A DNA stretch of 64,000 nt from Xestospongia bergquistia (Eukaryota > Porifera > Demospongiae > Haplosclerida > Petrosiidae), in NCBI GenBank assembly GCA_963965975.1, contig OZ014425.1, forward strand, positions 4,415,501 through 4,479,500, in the 5' to 3' direction. Positions 42,112 to 53,814 of this stretch are shown here, piece after piece; within the stretch, counting starts at the first letter, position 1, and each line of letters opens with the position of its first letter. The position numbers were made by a program, and so were the translations under genes. The notes beneath the pieces were generated by a model. That model worked only from the letters and a program-made list of their open reading frames with translations, did not search any database and was not told the origin of the DNA.

Positions 42112-42686
42112 TACTATACTATAATACTAATAATTACTATTAATTATATTATATTATCTAATATTATTATTTAACACATAATTTTACTAAACTATAGGAC
42201 ATTGAAATTGCTTGCGTTTAATCTATCATTAATTCAAATTATCTTCAGTGCTTAAAACTTGGTCTTGGTTTTTTTGAACCACTCAGTATAAAAAATATAC
42301 ACCAGCATGCAGGACTAAAATTTTCTGGATGATCTTTATAAATTTTTTCTTGATACATGCAAAGTTAACAAAAATATGATTATACAATAAGTATATGTGA
42401 CCATAAATACGAAAATGGTACCTGTCACACAAACGAATTTCGAATGAACACTTGTGTATAAATTGTTGCTATGCAGCCATCTTAAACAGGAAGTTATTAA
42501 TATTCAGTACGTGACAAGTTCAATGATTGCGTGTTAGGTACCATTTTTGTATTTATGGTCACATATATTATGCTTTGTATTTTTATATGGTACAAATGTG
42601 TTTAACATTTCTAGCTGTATCTCATTCACTAATAGATGTAATGTTCAATTATAGCAATAATTTGATTAATAAGTGATTGATAAAGT
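42112..42686. other. Convergent spacer holding a MITE-like element
   Basis: Between the small membrane-protein gene and NUBP1 (both 3' ends). Besides the inverted-repeat element at 42392-42568, only AT-rich sequence is seen. Confidence 0.6.
42392..42568. mobile_element. MITE-like element with ~31-bp terminal inverted repeats
   Basis: Left end TATATGTGACCATAAATAC, then GAAAATGGTACCT; the right end is its reverse complement (AGGTACCATTTTTG, then TATTTATGGTCACATATA), with one mismatch over about 31 bp. The interior is about 115 bp and has no coding capacity. Flanking duplication is at most TA. Size, long TIRs and lack of a gene fit a non-autonomous DNA transposon; no second copy is seen in this window. 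Confidence 0.75.
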
Positions 42687-44239
42687 TTAATTCTCATGTA
42701 ATTTCTTAGCTAAATCCATCATGGCTATTGCAGATGGTGAACTGGGATGTTCCACAAATATACTCTTGCCTTCTTCACAGCATTGTACCAAATTCTGTAC
42801 ATTTGTGATTAAAGAAAAGAGATCTCAAACTTACAGGATCCAGTGGTAGTCTCCCTAACAATGGAAGCTGGTACTCCATAGCAAGTTTTACAGCTCCACC
42901 TTTTGAAAACAGCAAAGACAATTCCTAAGAATGCATCATTTATGTATATCACGTGATAGTTGCATGATACGCACTTGACAACATGGACAAACATAGCCAC
43001 TCATGTTCTCAATAATACCAAGTATTGGCATACCCATTTTTCGACAAAAATTAATTTCTTTTTTAATGGTTGTCAAGGCAACCTCTTGAGGTGTACTAAC
43101 AATGATTGCACCTTCTGGTCGGGCATTCATTAAGAACTTAACTACAGAGAGGTGTTCATCTGATGTTCCTGGAGGAGTATCTAAAGATTAGTTAGGGAAG
43201 CATTTGGTTAATACAACATATCACTGCTTTTTGTAGATACCAAACAAAAGATAGTCCAATCGTCCCCAGAAAGTGTCCTTGACAAATCTCTTGATGAGTG
43301 CTATATTGATGACAATATAAACTTTAAAACAAGTTATTAAAACCTGTTTTTCTAGGACCTCTCCAAACAATCCTTAACAAAACAAAGCAATAACTTAATA
43401 TAGTCTAATTTTACATACGCTGTGTCGCTCTCTTCTAATAAAGATCCGGCTGACATTATCTTAATCCCTCCATGAGGTGACCTATAATGAAACACAAGTT
43501 CACTTGTTTCTTTCAAGTTCTTACTGACAGCAATGGTGTCCACCCATACTCTGTATTCACCACAGTCAATTTTTCAACATGTAATAATTTTGGAATGCTG
43601 GGACCACATATATCAAGATCAACAATACCTACCTGTAAAAAGGTAAGAGGATAAATAGTGCTAGTTAGCAAAAAGGGATAGAGAACCTTTCTGTCTCCAC
43701 ATAATTGAGCTAAAGCCATTGAGAGAGTAGCTGCTATACTGGACTTACCAACTCCTGTAAAAGTAATAGAAATACTGAGAATATACTGGATACTGGAAGT
43801 GTTATATCATGTGTTATTGTGAAGTTGTTATTACTTATGTAGACCAAATTAAGCTCTTGATTTTTTAGTATAATGATTTCAAATTGAAGCATATTTATGA
43901 TTCTTGCTGTGTGTACTCTAATCTTACCTCCTTTTCCTGAAAGAATTAAGATCTTTCTTTTAATAGCATTCATTCGAATATCAATAAACTTTTGATCAGG
44001 ATCAGCACCACCTATTTTAAACAAAACACAGACTTTATCTCGTAAACTAGAGAGTGGAAAACTCTACTTTGGTTTAGACATAATTCCCTTCCTGGACATC
44101 CCATACAAACATCAGCTCTACCAGCAGACCCCTAGAACCATAGATCAAATTATGATTATGACTGTATCTTACTTACTTTCTCAGAAGGGCAGCCCACAAC
44201 AGTAGCAGAAGAAGACTCGGAGCATAAAGGCAACTCCAT
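42687..44239 (-). CDS. NUBP1: Cytosolic Fe-S cluster assembly factor NUBP1
   Basis: Multi-exon gene. Start [20 protein letters not shown] at 44239 and stop TAA at 42687-42689. NUBP1 (yeast Nbp35) is a P-loop ATPase scaffold that assembles 4Fe-4S clusters in the cytosol with NUBP2. The N-terminal cluster-binding cysteines are present (GCPSEK... [11 protein letters not shown], like human CPG... CQGCPNQRLC). Then [12 protein letters not shown] with VGKSS (deviant Walker A), [70 protein letters not shown] (bridging CxxC) and the C-terminal exon [17 protein letters not shown] with SSPSAIAMM. Every catalytic element expected is there. Its start codon is only 25 bp from the divergent start of the next gene. 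Confidence 0.92.
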
Positions 44240-44264
44240 CCTCTAGCCACACCTTCTGATTTAC

Positions 44265-45079
44265 ATGTTCATGGCAGGCTCGAGGGCAGGTGATATTTCT
44301 CACTTTGTTTACTATAGTCTCGATCTTTCTTTAGGTATAGAAGTATCCAAAGATGTCACTGCTTTAGTCAAGGGTTGGTTACAACGGGAAGATGATCAAA
44401 AAATGAAGTTGCCAACTCCACCTAGAATAAAACACTGGCCTGAAAGGTGTGAACCATATCATCTGATGTACATTGTGCTGATGATATCAGAGATATACTT
44501 AATCCTTTCTTTATTAGGCAAGGACTAGGAGCAGAAGTTTTGCAGGAGACTAAGATCCAACAGAAGCGCTCTGCATTGCATGCTAAGATAAAACGAAAAT
44601 TAATGAATGCTAAAAGAAAGAGAAGTAACTTTGTGGGGTTATCACAGCAGTTATCCTCGAGTTTTGCAGTTGTACAGCCAGTAGAACATAAAGACTCATC
44701 ATCAGATGAGGAAGAATGCAGCAAAGCTAACACCGTCTTGTTGTCAAGGAAGAGAAGTCTTACAGGCATCAGTAGTATCCATAGTTACAACAGGAAACGC
44801 AAAAAGACCAGAACTAGTTCAGGTGTTAGAACTGCTGTCAAATTGTTGAACTCAGCTAAACATTGTAATGTTATGACTGTTTCAAATGATGATGATGGCA
44901 CTCTTAGAAACCAAATCCTTGGATGCAGTAGGCAGAAAGATTGTCATGTGAATAAAAGCTTGTCACAACAGAAAAATACAGTAAGACATAACATTATAAG
45001 AATGAAGCTACACTGTTCTGCAATTTAACTAGGTAAAGAAGAATAAGAAGAGATTGAAAAATAGTAAAAAGGGTACATA
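44265..45079 (+). CDS. Unknown basic, probably nuclear protein
   Basis: Four exons. Exon 1 starts ATG 44265 (MFMAGSRA) and is spliced through a ~52-nt intron to GIEVSKDVTALVKGWLQRED, then DQKMKLPTPPRIKHWPER; exon 3 gives QGLGAEVLQETKIQQKRSAL, then KIKRKLMNAKRKRSN. A Ser/Asp/Glu patch (DSSSDEEE) and basic clusters (RKRKKTRT) follow, and the gene ends KKNKKRLKNSKKGT, TAA near 45079. Alternating acidic and Lys/Arg-rich segments suggest a nuclear or nucleolar protein. I do not recognise the family. The splice sites are good and the C-terminal exon keeps frame, so the gene is real. Confidence 0.65.
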
Positions 45080-45330
45080 ACATCAACAACAAAATGCTGT
45101 ATTCAATCTATCAGTTTAATTTGATATTTTATTCTGAATTGTTATTGAACTCATTTTAGAGTGGAAAAAGTGATTGTTAAAAACCAACACATTAAGTATT
45201 AATTTAGATATAAAAGGAACAGAAAAATAATTATTAAAATTTTTTGCATACAAATGCCAGCATTAGTATTAATCTGTAGAATAACTTTAAATAACACAAA
45301 TGGCACAAATTATAATCAACACTCGTAAAG

Positions 45331-47517
45331 TTAGGAAAAATATTTTTGTAATGGTTGTTCAGTTTGATGGTGTCCTAAAGAGACGTCCATTAATGCCTCA
45401 TACCACTAGAAGAGAAAAAACAATTTGACATTGTGTGTGGTGTAATATTTCATAGTAGTGGTAAAACTATATTATAATTATCCAGTTCTCAAGGACATGT
45501 GCAAACACTTTGACAATACATTGCAACACATTGACTTGGCATGGTCTTCCCTCACACAGAAATATATTAGCTTCTTAATTACAAGCTGTGTGCTCACTGA
45601 GATACACAATATAATATTAAAAGGGACCAAACTGTCCAAAGATGCTGATCAACTTGTTAAAGTGTGTGCAAACAATGACACAAAGTTGTGTTGATGCTGC
45701 TAAATGTAGATCTAGTGGTCACAAGAATTGTAGAGGACTTTCTCCCTTTATAAACTTTGTGGCTCTCAACTTTTGTGTAGTGTTTAGGGACTTCTTACCA
45801 AATTGAGACATTCAAAAAGTATATTGATATACATAGACACCATTACCAAATTGAGACATTCAAACTATATTGATATACATAGACACCCACATTACAGAGG
45901 GTTATGCACTAAAGGGAACTAATTTATAGTAAATAGAATACCCATTAGTAAACTGATACATACATTTATGGTAATTTTGATCTGATATATTATACATCTT
46001 GTGACATATGACTAATTCTGACCTCATTACGACCGTCGTCTGTTCTGAACTTTATGAAAAATACACTACTTTCATCATCTTTGTCCCAGCCAGCTCTTCT
46101 AGGGACAGGTGGAGTGATTTTTAAAATCCTTTTTGCAAAAGGCAGTGATATTCTTTCGATAATTGAGTCTAATAAGATGAGAAAAGCATGACTAATTAAA
46201 TTGACTCCCAATGCAGTTGTACTACAATGCTTATATTTATACATGACATGTTTACTGTAGTGCTCTTGTTCATACTAAGGAAGCACAATCCATTTTTAGT
46301 ATGTATGACAACAAACTCTATACTAAATAGTGCCTGTAAGTCAAGCAGAAATGAAGTACTGTCATTAATGCTGTAGTGACAATGGTACTAGTCGTGCCAA
46401 ATCCATGGTGATAATGATATTAATAGTCAAAGCATCACACAACTAAAGTGGGTCTTTTATGTGTGGCATGACACTTGACTCTATTATAGAATTACAATGA
46501 CATCAAGTTACGCATAACAAAGTCTTGATTCACTGTAAACAAGTTGCCTTTAACAATGACTATTTTTAGTATATGATTGAATTACCACTTAAATGACTAT
46601 TAACTACTAACAAGATTCTTACATTGGTATATGACCATACCTTTGATATATACACCACCTAGGACTGGAGCAGATGCCATGGGCTAATATGGAAAAGGAG
46701 GAAAAGTGCTAAATTAGTAAGTTCAAATAAAGGTACTTAATATGGCATACCTTGTCCACAGGATCAAAATAAAATAGGAAGTTATCTAGTAAACCAAAAC
46801 AAGTAATAAAACAATAGTACATATAATAATGTTGTCTTACCTTTGAGCACAAACACACGTCTCTTCCATTTATTTAGCCATGATGTTGAAGGGCCTAAAA
46901 ATTAATAAATTCCAATTAATTATAAACGTAATTCTGCCCTTATTGACTATATGGTATCTGTATTTTCATATTGATACTATATTACATTGAAATATACCTG
47001 TTTTTGACATTATGCCAGTCTTTTTGATGTCCTTTGTAAGACCAAGTTGTGCAAATGATGGCTGCATGGAAAGAGACTAAAACCAACCTCTCTTTTATTT
47101 TATAGTATATACCTTTCCCAATTTTGATGAAGTAGAGCCTAATGAATTGTAAATAGATTGATCACGAGGGGACATGACAGAGTAGCTTGATCTGAGGGCT
47201 CCTAATATTGGGCTGGATGGAGCTGATACACTAGGCATTCGTGTACATGTTGTTGGATTGACAGTCCTAGCACTTGCTCCAACCAAAGCATCAGTTGTAG
47301 AAAACTCACTATTTTCTTGATATGGCGTTTTCCATGCATTGTTGGTACAGCTATTACTTCGACGATGCGTTCTGACTGGCCTAGGCACATCATAGTGGTT
47401 TTCAGGAAGAGAAGACGGACAGTTAGTTGTAGAAAGAGGCTGGACTACCCGTAGATCCCTGAGGTTAGAGTAGCTTCTGCTACCAGCTAAACTGTAGTTC
47501 ATTTTGTGCTTACGCAA
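45331..47517 (-). CDS. PH-domain protein of unknown family
   Basis: About eight exons. Start at 47517 (MRKHKMNYSLAGSRSYSN) or at the second Met, 47502; stop TAA at 45331-45333. The N-terminal ~135 residues are polar, with SH2/SH3-type motifs (NHYDVPRPVRTHRR) and many Ser. A pleckstrin-homology domain follows across five exons: STSWLNKWKRRVFVLKDNF, LFYFDPVDK, LGGVYIKDSIIERISL, SSVFFIKFRTDDGRNE and the C-terminal helix exon WYEALMDVS. The conserved Trp of the last PH helix is in that exon, after a ~600-bp intron (45,405-46,020). The protein ends TEQPLQKYFS. Such proteins usually bind phosphoinositides or partners at membranes; the partner is unknown. The YDVP motif would suit Crk-type SH2 domains if phosphorylated. 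Confidence 0.75.
45796..45890. repeat. 48-bp tandem duplication
   Basis: Two copies of a unit beginning TACCAAATTGAGACATTCAA and ending ATATACATAGACACC, period 48 bp. It lies in the last intron of the PH-domain gene. Confidence 0.85.
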
Positions 47518-47868
47518 TTAGGACTTTGACAGCGACAAAGCATCTCCACTTATGGAGGATGCTTATATATATAGGCAGACGACCCACCCACCAGCATGTA
47601 GTCCGCTGTCATCTTGTGGCTTCTGTCAAAGTTGAGCTTTGTCTAATTTTTGGGACTGATCCAAAAGTTGCAAAGGGAAAATAACACTGTTGTTTGCGTC
47701 AAAACTAATTTAAAGAGTGTGCATGCTATTATGGTCATATAGAATACTTACTAATGTGTTATGAGGAAGAATTGAATTTAAAATAAAAAATACTTGACAT
47801 TTACAGCAATTTTAGATAACAATAATTGTATTTACAAATAAGGTCACACACACTGTGTTATTAAGATA

Positions 47869-48778
47869 TTAGGTTATATCATCATTATCATCAATTAGTT
47901 TTATTCTGTCTTCATCTTTTGTGGACTGATGTTGAGTAGAAATTATTGGAGAATTGTTACCTTCATCTTCCAAGAGCTGTACAACAATACAACAGTTATT
48001 ACTTTAGTTGTATATGAATAAGTAATTGAGTGATGGATGGATGGATGAGAGCATAGATGAATAGACAGATTGAATAATGGATACTGACCTGAAATCCTTT
48101 GTTAATAAGACTAGCTTTTTGTGGTAGATGTGTCTCACCTATTTCTTCTTCTTCTTCTTCCTCTTCTTCCTCAGTAAATACCAAATGACTAGTATTTGCA
48201 CCAGACCTAATAACAGAACAATAAACCTTCCATCTGACCATATTTCCAATCCCTCATACCCTCTTGGCTCTGTTGTAAAGATCTCTTCTTCACTATCCGA
48301 TGAAACAGCTCTTGTTCTAACTACTAAATGTCCATCATAGTCATCATCTCCTTCTCCTTCACTCTCCATTGACAAAGCTTTAAACTGATTCATTACATGA
48401 GCATCTTTATACTTCCTAAAAAGAGCCATTAGAGTGGATGGTTATAATTAATAATAAACTTCCAAACTTCCTCCTAGTCAAATTACTTGCATTACATTAC
48501 AGAACAATCCTTTCTATTCCAGCATCCGCAGCATAGGACAGTCAAATCAGTAAAATTAACCTTATTTACATATGATTTATTTTAAACCCTCCTCTATCTA
48601 TTAAATTCCACTGAAAACAATGTCTACAAGTTTAAAGATATGATCTCTAGATTCTGTGTCATTGCCATCTTTTTTATATTAGCTGATCAACTTACCATGA
48701 CTTCTGGGGCCTATATTCAAATCGTTTGTTTCCTCTGGAGCCTGTCTGGCCTCCTCTTATTCCAAAACATTGACCCAT
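47869..48778 (-). CDS. Unknown acidic protein with MGxC N-terminus
   Basis: Four exons. Start ATG 48778 (MGQCFGIRGGQTGSRGNKRF), second exon WKYKDAHVMNQFKALSMESE and GEGDDDYDGHLVVRTRAVSS with DSEEEIF, third SGANTSHLVFTEEEEEE with QKASLINKGFQ, last LLEDEGNNSPIIS ending DDNDDIT, stop TAA at 47869-47871. About 145 residues. Gly2 and Cys4 suit N-myristoylation and palmitoylation, so it may be membrane-anchored. A D/E-rich middle and the motif KGFQLLEDE are the only other marks. I do not recognise it. Divergent from NOL9 with 76 bp between start codons. Confidence 0.65.
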
Positions 48779-48838
48779 TATTCTTTCAACTCAATAAATA
48801 GGCGTGGCTACATGATTAACCAATCAAATAGCACTAAC

Positions 48839-48844
48839 CACGTG
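48839..48844. promoter_or_regulatory. E-box CACGTG and CCAAT box, NOL9 divergent promoter
   Basis: CACGTG in the context AACCACGTGGA, 10 bp upstream of the NOL9 start; a CCAAT box (48820-48824) lies 14 bp further upstream. The promoter is shared with the minus-strand acidic-protein gene. Confidence 0.5.
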
Positions 48845-48854
48845 GATTTAAAAT

Positions 48855-51744
48855 ATGGCTACAGGTGGTTCAGTTGGCCTATTGCTCTCCTTAGAACACA
48901 GATGCCCAAAGACATTTATTGGCCTGTTTAAGACTGGAGCAGTAAATAAAATGCTGCTATTTATGTTACTATTGTCTTGTTTTTATTAGACTCTGTCATT
49001 TGAAGGATGTACCCAAATAAGAATGTTAGCTGGTGTTCTCGAGATAGAAGGTCACGTGATCAAACCCACCACTACATTTCAAACTCTTTATTCACCAACA
49101 ACTAGTGCTAGGATAGTCATCTCCTCATTGAGTCCTGATTCCCATGACCACAGTGTGGTAAATTACCTTAAGCCTCTACAAAGAAAACCTGTTTACCTAC
49201 TTGATCGTAATTCAGAAACTCCAGAAGCATTTCCTGAAGATTACGTAACTTTAGATCTCAGCTATGAAGATGTAAGGGTGAGTTATTGTAGATAGTTGTG
49301 TATTAATTACTCTCTCTTTCTTTCTTCAGCAAATATATGGTATTCTAAATTCGAGTGAGTGGCAAAAAACACATCTTTCAGCTATTGTGTTGCTTAGGGA
49401 AACAGATAACACACTGTTACAAGCTCTATTGTATCATCATGCAACACAGTCAGCATTTGATACGGTACAGTAAATTATAATTATATCTCCTTATCTTCTT
49501 TTTATTAAGATACGTTACATGACGCAGGATTGTCCAATGAGAAATTTAAAACTAGTATGTCAAACAAGTTTGTGGGTTACAGCTATTGTTATAATATTTG
49601 CAGATAAATAAACTTGATAATGGTGTGATAATACCAGACTCGTACCGGCAAATAGCGTTAGACATAGCTACAACGACCAGTCAGTCTGTACAAAGAATAA
49701 TTTAAATGTCCTTTAGATTCTATAGTTTTAGTTTGTGGAGAACAGAATTCTGGCAAGAGTACTTTATGTCGTGTGTTTATTAACCATTTACTAAACAGGT
49801 CAGTGATTAATGAATTACCTGATATGATTTTGTCTTTAGATTTCCTGCTGTGTCATTTTTAGAATGTGATGTTGGACAATCAGAGTTCACGGTATCCGGA
49901 GTAGTTGCTCTCCATTGTTTAAGTGAACCTGTTTTCGGTCCTTCATTTGTTCACCTACAGAATCCTGAAAAGTTAGTTATATTATAGTTAAATAACTTGG
50001 CTTATTTTTAGTCATTGTAGAGCTTTTGTTTTTGGTGATACATCACCAAAATACCAGCCAGATTTTTATATTAACTTGATTCAATTATGCATGGAACACT
50101 ATCGTTGTCATGTAATCACTCAACAGCATTACAAGGGTTGCCCTCTGGTTGTTAATACATGTGGTTGGGTTCAAGGTAAGAGCAGTCCTTATGTTGTTGG
50201 TAATGCTGTCTTCTTTAGGTCTTGGTGTTCCACTGTTTCTGGACATTGTTCGTACTGTTTCTCCAACTTTTATAATTCAATTGTTACACACTCCCTCTAT
50301 CTACAGTAATGATGCATCATCTTCACTACCACCATTGACACCACAATTCCTTAGCTCCAGTCCTGGGTTGAGTCTGAAGCAAGAACAAATGTCCCAACCA
50401 CAGCAATTGGTTTCTGATATTGGGTTTTTCTCATGCTCTAATCTTGATACTTTGAAAAGTCTTCGATCCCAAGGTACCTCAAGTCCTATTTTAGTCTCTT
50501 CAGCAACTGAAGAAGATGAAGGTGCGTCCAGTGGTAATGAAAGTGACTGTGAAGAAGTGAATGAAGCACTACAAATTAATGATGATACTGGTATTGTTAG
50601 TAGAAAGAGATTACAAACTGACAGTGGGTCTTGTGGTATTAAGAAAGCTCGATTTGATTTAAATATAGGCAGAGATGTGGGGAGTGTTGTAGAGAGAGAA
50701 TGGTCATGCAGCCTGCAGTGCAAGTTATATGTAATGAGATCTTTCATGAAAAGTTCAAGAACTGCAAAGAAAAAGTCAGAATTTTCTATTATAGTATCAG
50801 TAATTATCACCACTCACACACACACGCACACACTCTTTTTCTCTCTCATTTAGAGCTCCACTACATCGTTTGTTGGGATATGTAGCATATTTTTCACCTC
50901 TACTTGAGTCTCTTTCTCCTCAACAATCTCATATCAAATCAAATTTTATTATGGCTGCCACTCCCTATCAAATTCCATGGGAGACAATTGCTATTCATTG
51001 CATACACAAGAAAGTGAGTAGTATATATTAAATGTATTATTATTATTAACTAACAATGAAAGGCTAGGTTTTAAACAGAATTAAAAATAATATTTTATTT
51101 ATGATACACTTTTTGATGGCAGTTGTACTTTTCAATAAGTCTTTTATTCACCCATTCATATATACTGAGAATGTCTCTCTATGTTAAGGATACCGACATT
51201 ATGGAGATGTTTCTCTGTGGTAATATCAATAATATCAACTGATATTTTTCAGGTTCCATGCAGTCAATTGTTGTATGCAATAAATGGCAAATTTGTATCA
51301 TTAGCTCGAGTAAAAGAAGAAGAGGTTTGTAATAATATCTAATTAATTGCTAACAGTGTGTTCATTAGATTATTAACCAAGGTGATGGAATTGTTAAAGT
51401 TATAAAGTCCTTTTTACCTAAGGCAGAATTCTTAGGTCTTGGTAAGTATTAGGGTAACTGTATTTTATGCATCATCATGGCATCTCAAAATATCTTTGGC
51501 GTTTATAAGATGTCATCTTTTGTTTTAAGGTCTTGTACGTGGTATAGACCCAGTTAAAAGGTTGCTCTTTGTTACAACACCTGAATCTTTGAGACAGCTG
51601 TCTCGCGTAAATTGTTTGATCTTGGGTAATGGTGAGCGTCCTTCTGATCTTATCTCTCAACATCATGTTCTATCTCAGTGTCCGTATATATTGCAACATT
51701 TTCAACATAAAAATTATGGTCGATTAGGATGGACTGTATCATGA
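48855..51744 (+). CDS. NOL9: Polynucleotide 5'-hydroxyl kinase NOL9
   Basis: About twelve exons. Start MATGGSVGLLLSLEHRCPKT at 48855 and stop TGA at 51744. NOL9 (yeast Grc3) phosphorylates the 5'-OH of the 26S pre-rRNA after ITS2 cleavage by LAS1L in the nucleolus. Walker A is intact in LVCGEQNSGKSTLCRVFINH; then FLECDVGQSEFTVSGVVAL (family ECDLGQTEFTPPG), AFVFGDTSPKYQPDFYINLI, PLVVNTCGWVQGLGVPLFLD (family PLIVNTMGWV), a poorly conserved acidic insert, then HRLLGYVAYFSPLL, TPYQIPWETIAIHC, LLYAINGKFVSLARV, FLGLGLVRGIDPVKRLLFVT and the end VNCLILGNGERPSDLI. One acceptor (50,812-50,852) is a CA/CT repeat. GPATCH2 starts about 100 bp downstream on the same strand. Confidence 0.92.
50816..50852. 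repeat. (CA)n/(CT)n tract forming a NOL9 splice acceptor
   Basis: CACACACACACGCACACA, then CTCTTTTTCTCTCTCATTTAG, directly before the exon beginning AGCTCCACTACATCG. A plus-strand example of the same arrangement seen in four minus-strand introns. Confidence 0.85.
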
Positions 51745-51845
51745 TTGACTTGCCAAAATAAAAATATTAATTGCGTGGGCGTCACAACACGCTTTAAATT
51801 ACAAGCAAAATGGTGGCGAGAGAACGATAAACAATAAACAACAAA

Positions 51846-53637
51846 ATGGGACGTCGTGCTGCTAGAAGACGTCGTTTTAAGGCCCAGAAACGTTCTGGTA
51901 GGTGCAGTGATCCTGAAGACCACGATTACGTGAAAAATACGAATAGAACCGAAACCATAGACGAAGATAATAGTGGTTGGGATAGTCTTGATGACCAAAC
52001 TTTATTGGATTATGCCGAAAATGCGGCTGCTAATGATCCATCGACGTTGCTAGATGAAATGGAAGTCACAAGAAGATTATCAGGCTTAAATGTGTCCGCG
52101 ATCGTTGAGTTACCTGAAAGTAGTATAGTGACTAGTGATGTAGAAACTGTCTTTTCAGAATTGCCATCTACCATCTTGTTGGACGATCCTGGCGAGACAG
52201 AGACCCTACCTCGTCTCGAGGAACGATACTGTAGAAAACGGAATTCTAAACGTAACCGGAAACGAACTAAAAAAGTAAAAATATTACCCCCTGAGTTAGA
52301 GGAAGGAGAAAGCATGGCTGAACGCGTTGGGGGAAAGTACAAGAGGGTATCATACGTGTCCAAACTACGTTTCAATCCAATATCTTGGTGTAAGCAGTCT
52401 TCAGTATTGACTGATGATAGCCAGCAAGGGCTGACAACTGAGCCCGATCACACAACAGGACTTGTAGGCCCTAGTGATACTAGTTCTCGTGCTCTGACAG
52501 AGTCTGACTCTCCCACAGTAGACGATATTATTATGTTAGATGAGGCAGGCAGAGAAGATGAAGTTGAAGGTAAGTCAGCATACTTTAATAAGAGAGCAAT
52601 CCAATGCTAATATGATTATTCCCAATTTATCTCCAGGCTTTTCCATCATGGACGCTCACGAGAATTGTACCTTGACTGAACACAATATGGGGCTAGGTAC
52701 CACAGTAGAGTCTTCCACATTAGCCTCTCAGTCTAATAGTGAGAGTGAGTTAACTGAGACCTCAAGTGACAGTGGCTGTGATGGAGACGATGAGGAAAGT
52801 AGTGTAGAGATATCTGGAAGTCTCAAAGTGAGCAGAACTGCCTATACTACTAGCATGAATGCCAATGGATGGTGGGATAATTGTCAGTCAAGTGCTGATG
52901 AAATGTTTGAAGATGAGGTGCATTTTCGGCAGATATTTGCAGGTTCGTTTCCACTCTTAAGCCCAGAGGGACGGAAAGCAGTGAGTTTAAATGTGAAAAC
53001 ACAAATCGGACAGGACAGTGAGTTTAAACATCCTCAATTATGTGGCATTCAAGGGAGAAGAGATAGCCGCAAAATGCGCAAGAAACCTTCCATGTCTTAC
53101 ACTATTACCACACCTCGAGATTTAAGCCAAAGAATCAGTGATTTTATTCAACGTGAGGCAGACATGGAGCTTCATTTGCCAATGTTAAGTCGACCATTAT
53201 GCCGAACTGCATCAAATTTAGCTCAAGCACATTCTTTAGAATGTATGATACATCAGAAAAGACGCCTTCCAGTAGCTGCTCCTTTACTTAAAAAAAACAG
53301 CTCTACACGGTTAGCTAGCAAAGCTGAAATAGAGGCAGTCTTGCGTGATCATCAAAGAGAATTGACTAGTCCTATATTATGGACCAAGAGAACTAAAAAA
53401 CATCCTCGTGTTTTACCTGTACGGGTACCTGTGTCCGCTCTTTGTTGTCAAACTGAATCAATGACAGTTGTGGGCGGGGATGCACCTCCCATTAATGAAC
53501 ATAATATTGGCAACCAGATATTACGTAGTATGGGATGGAAACCTGGATATGGATTAGGGGTTGATGAAAATGGAATACGCCATCCAGTGTTAGCTAACCG
53601 AAGACCAAAGCTTGCTGGTTTAGGATATACTCAATGA
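51846..53637 (+). CDS. GPATCH2: G-patch protein GPATCH2, with R3H-like domain
   Basis: Two exons, 51846-52569 and 52637-53637, 574 residues. The C-terminal G-patch (about residues 529-574) reads NIGNQILRSMGWKPGYGLGV, then RRPKLAGLGY, close to human GPATCH2 (NIGNRMLQNMGWTPGSGLG). The block FRQIFAGSFPLLSPEGRKA matches human FESILTGSFPLMS. GPATCH2 proteins are nuclear and stimulate the helicase DHX15 through the G-patch. The N-terminus is Arg-rich (MGRRAARRRRFKAQKR), followed by acidic stretches. Residues ~405-465 (RISDFIQREADMELHLPMLS, then NLAQAHSLE) fit an R3H-type fold, though the R-x3-H signature reads RTASN, with Asn for His. Copies of the last part of this gene recur downstream as broken fragments. 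Confidence 0.88.
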
Positions 53638-53814
53638 TTTATGTTTTATTATGTTTGTTAATATCTACATAATATATTATTCTCATCTTTTGTTTTTAAT
53701 TAAATAACTTTGTACATTTTACAAAATCTTAATATGATTAAAGACTACTTTCAATGGATTACAGTTACTGAGTTTTAATGTATTCTAAATAGTATGATGA
53801 GTTGTAATCAGTCT

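Noticed and set aside
45458-45694. Plus-strand open frame of 78 codons
   Set aside because: Lies within the last intron of the PH-domain gene on the other strand, has no family features, no splice context and ordinary AT-rich composition.
48128-48340. Plus-strand frame rich in Phe
   Set aside because: Antisense of the Glu-rich exon of the acidic-protein gene on the minus strand.
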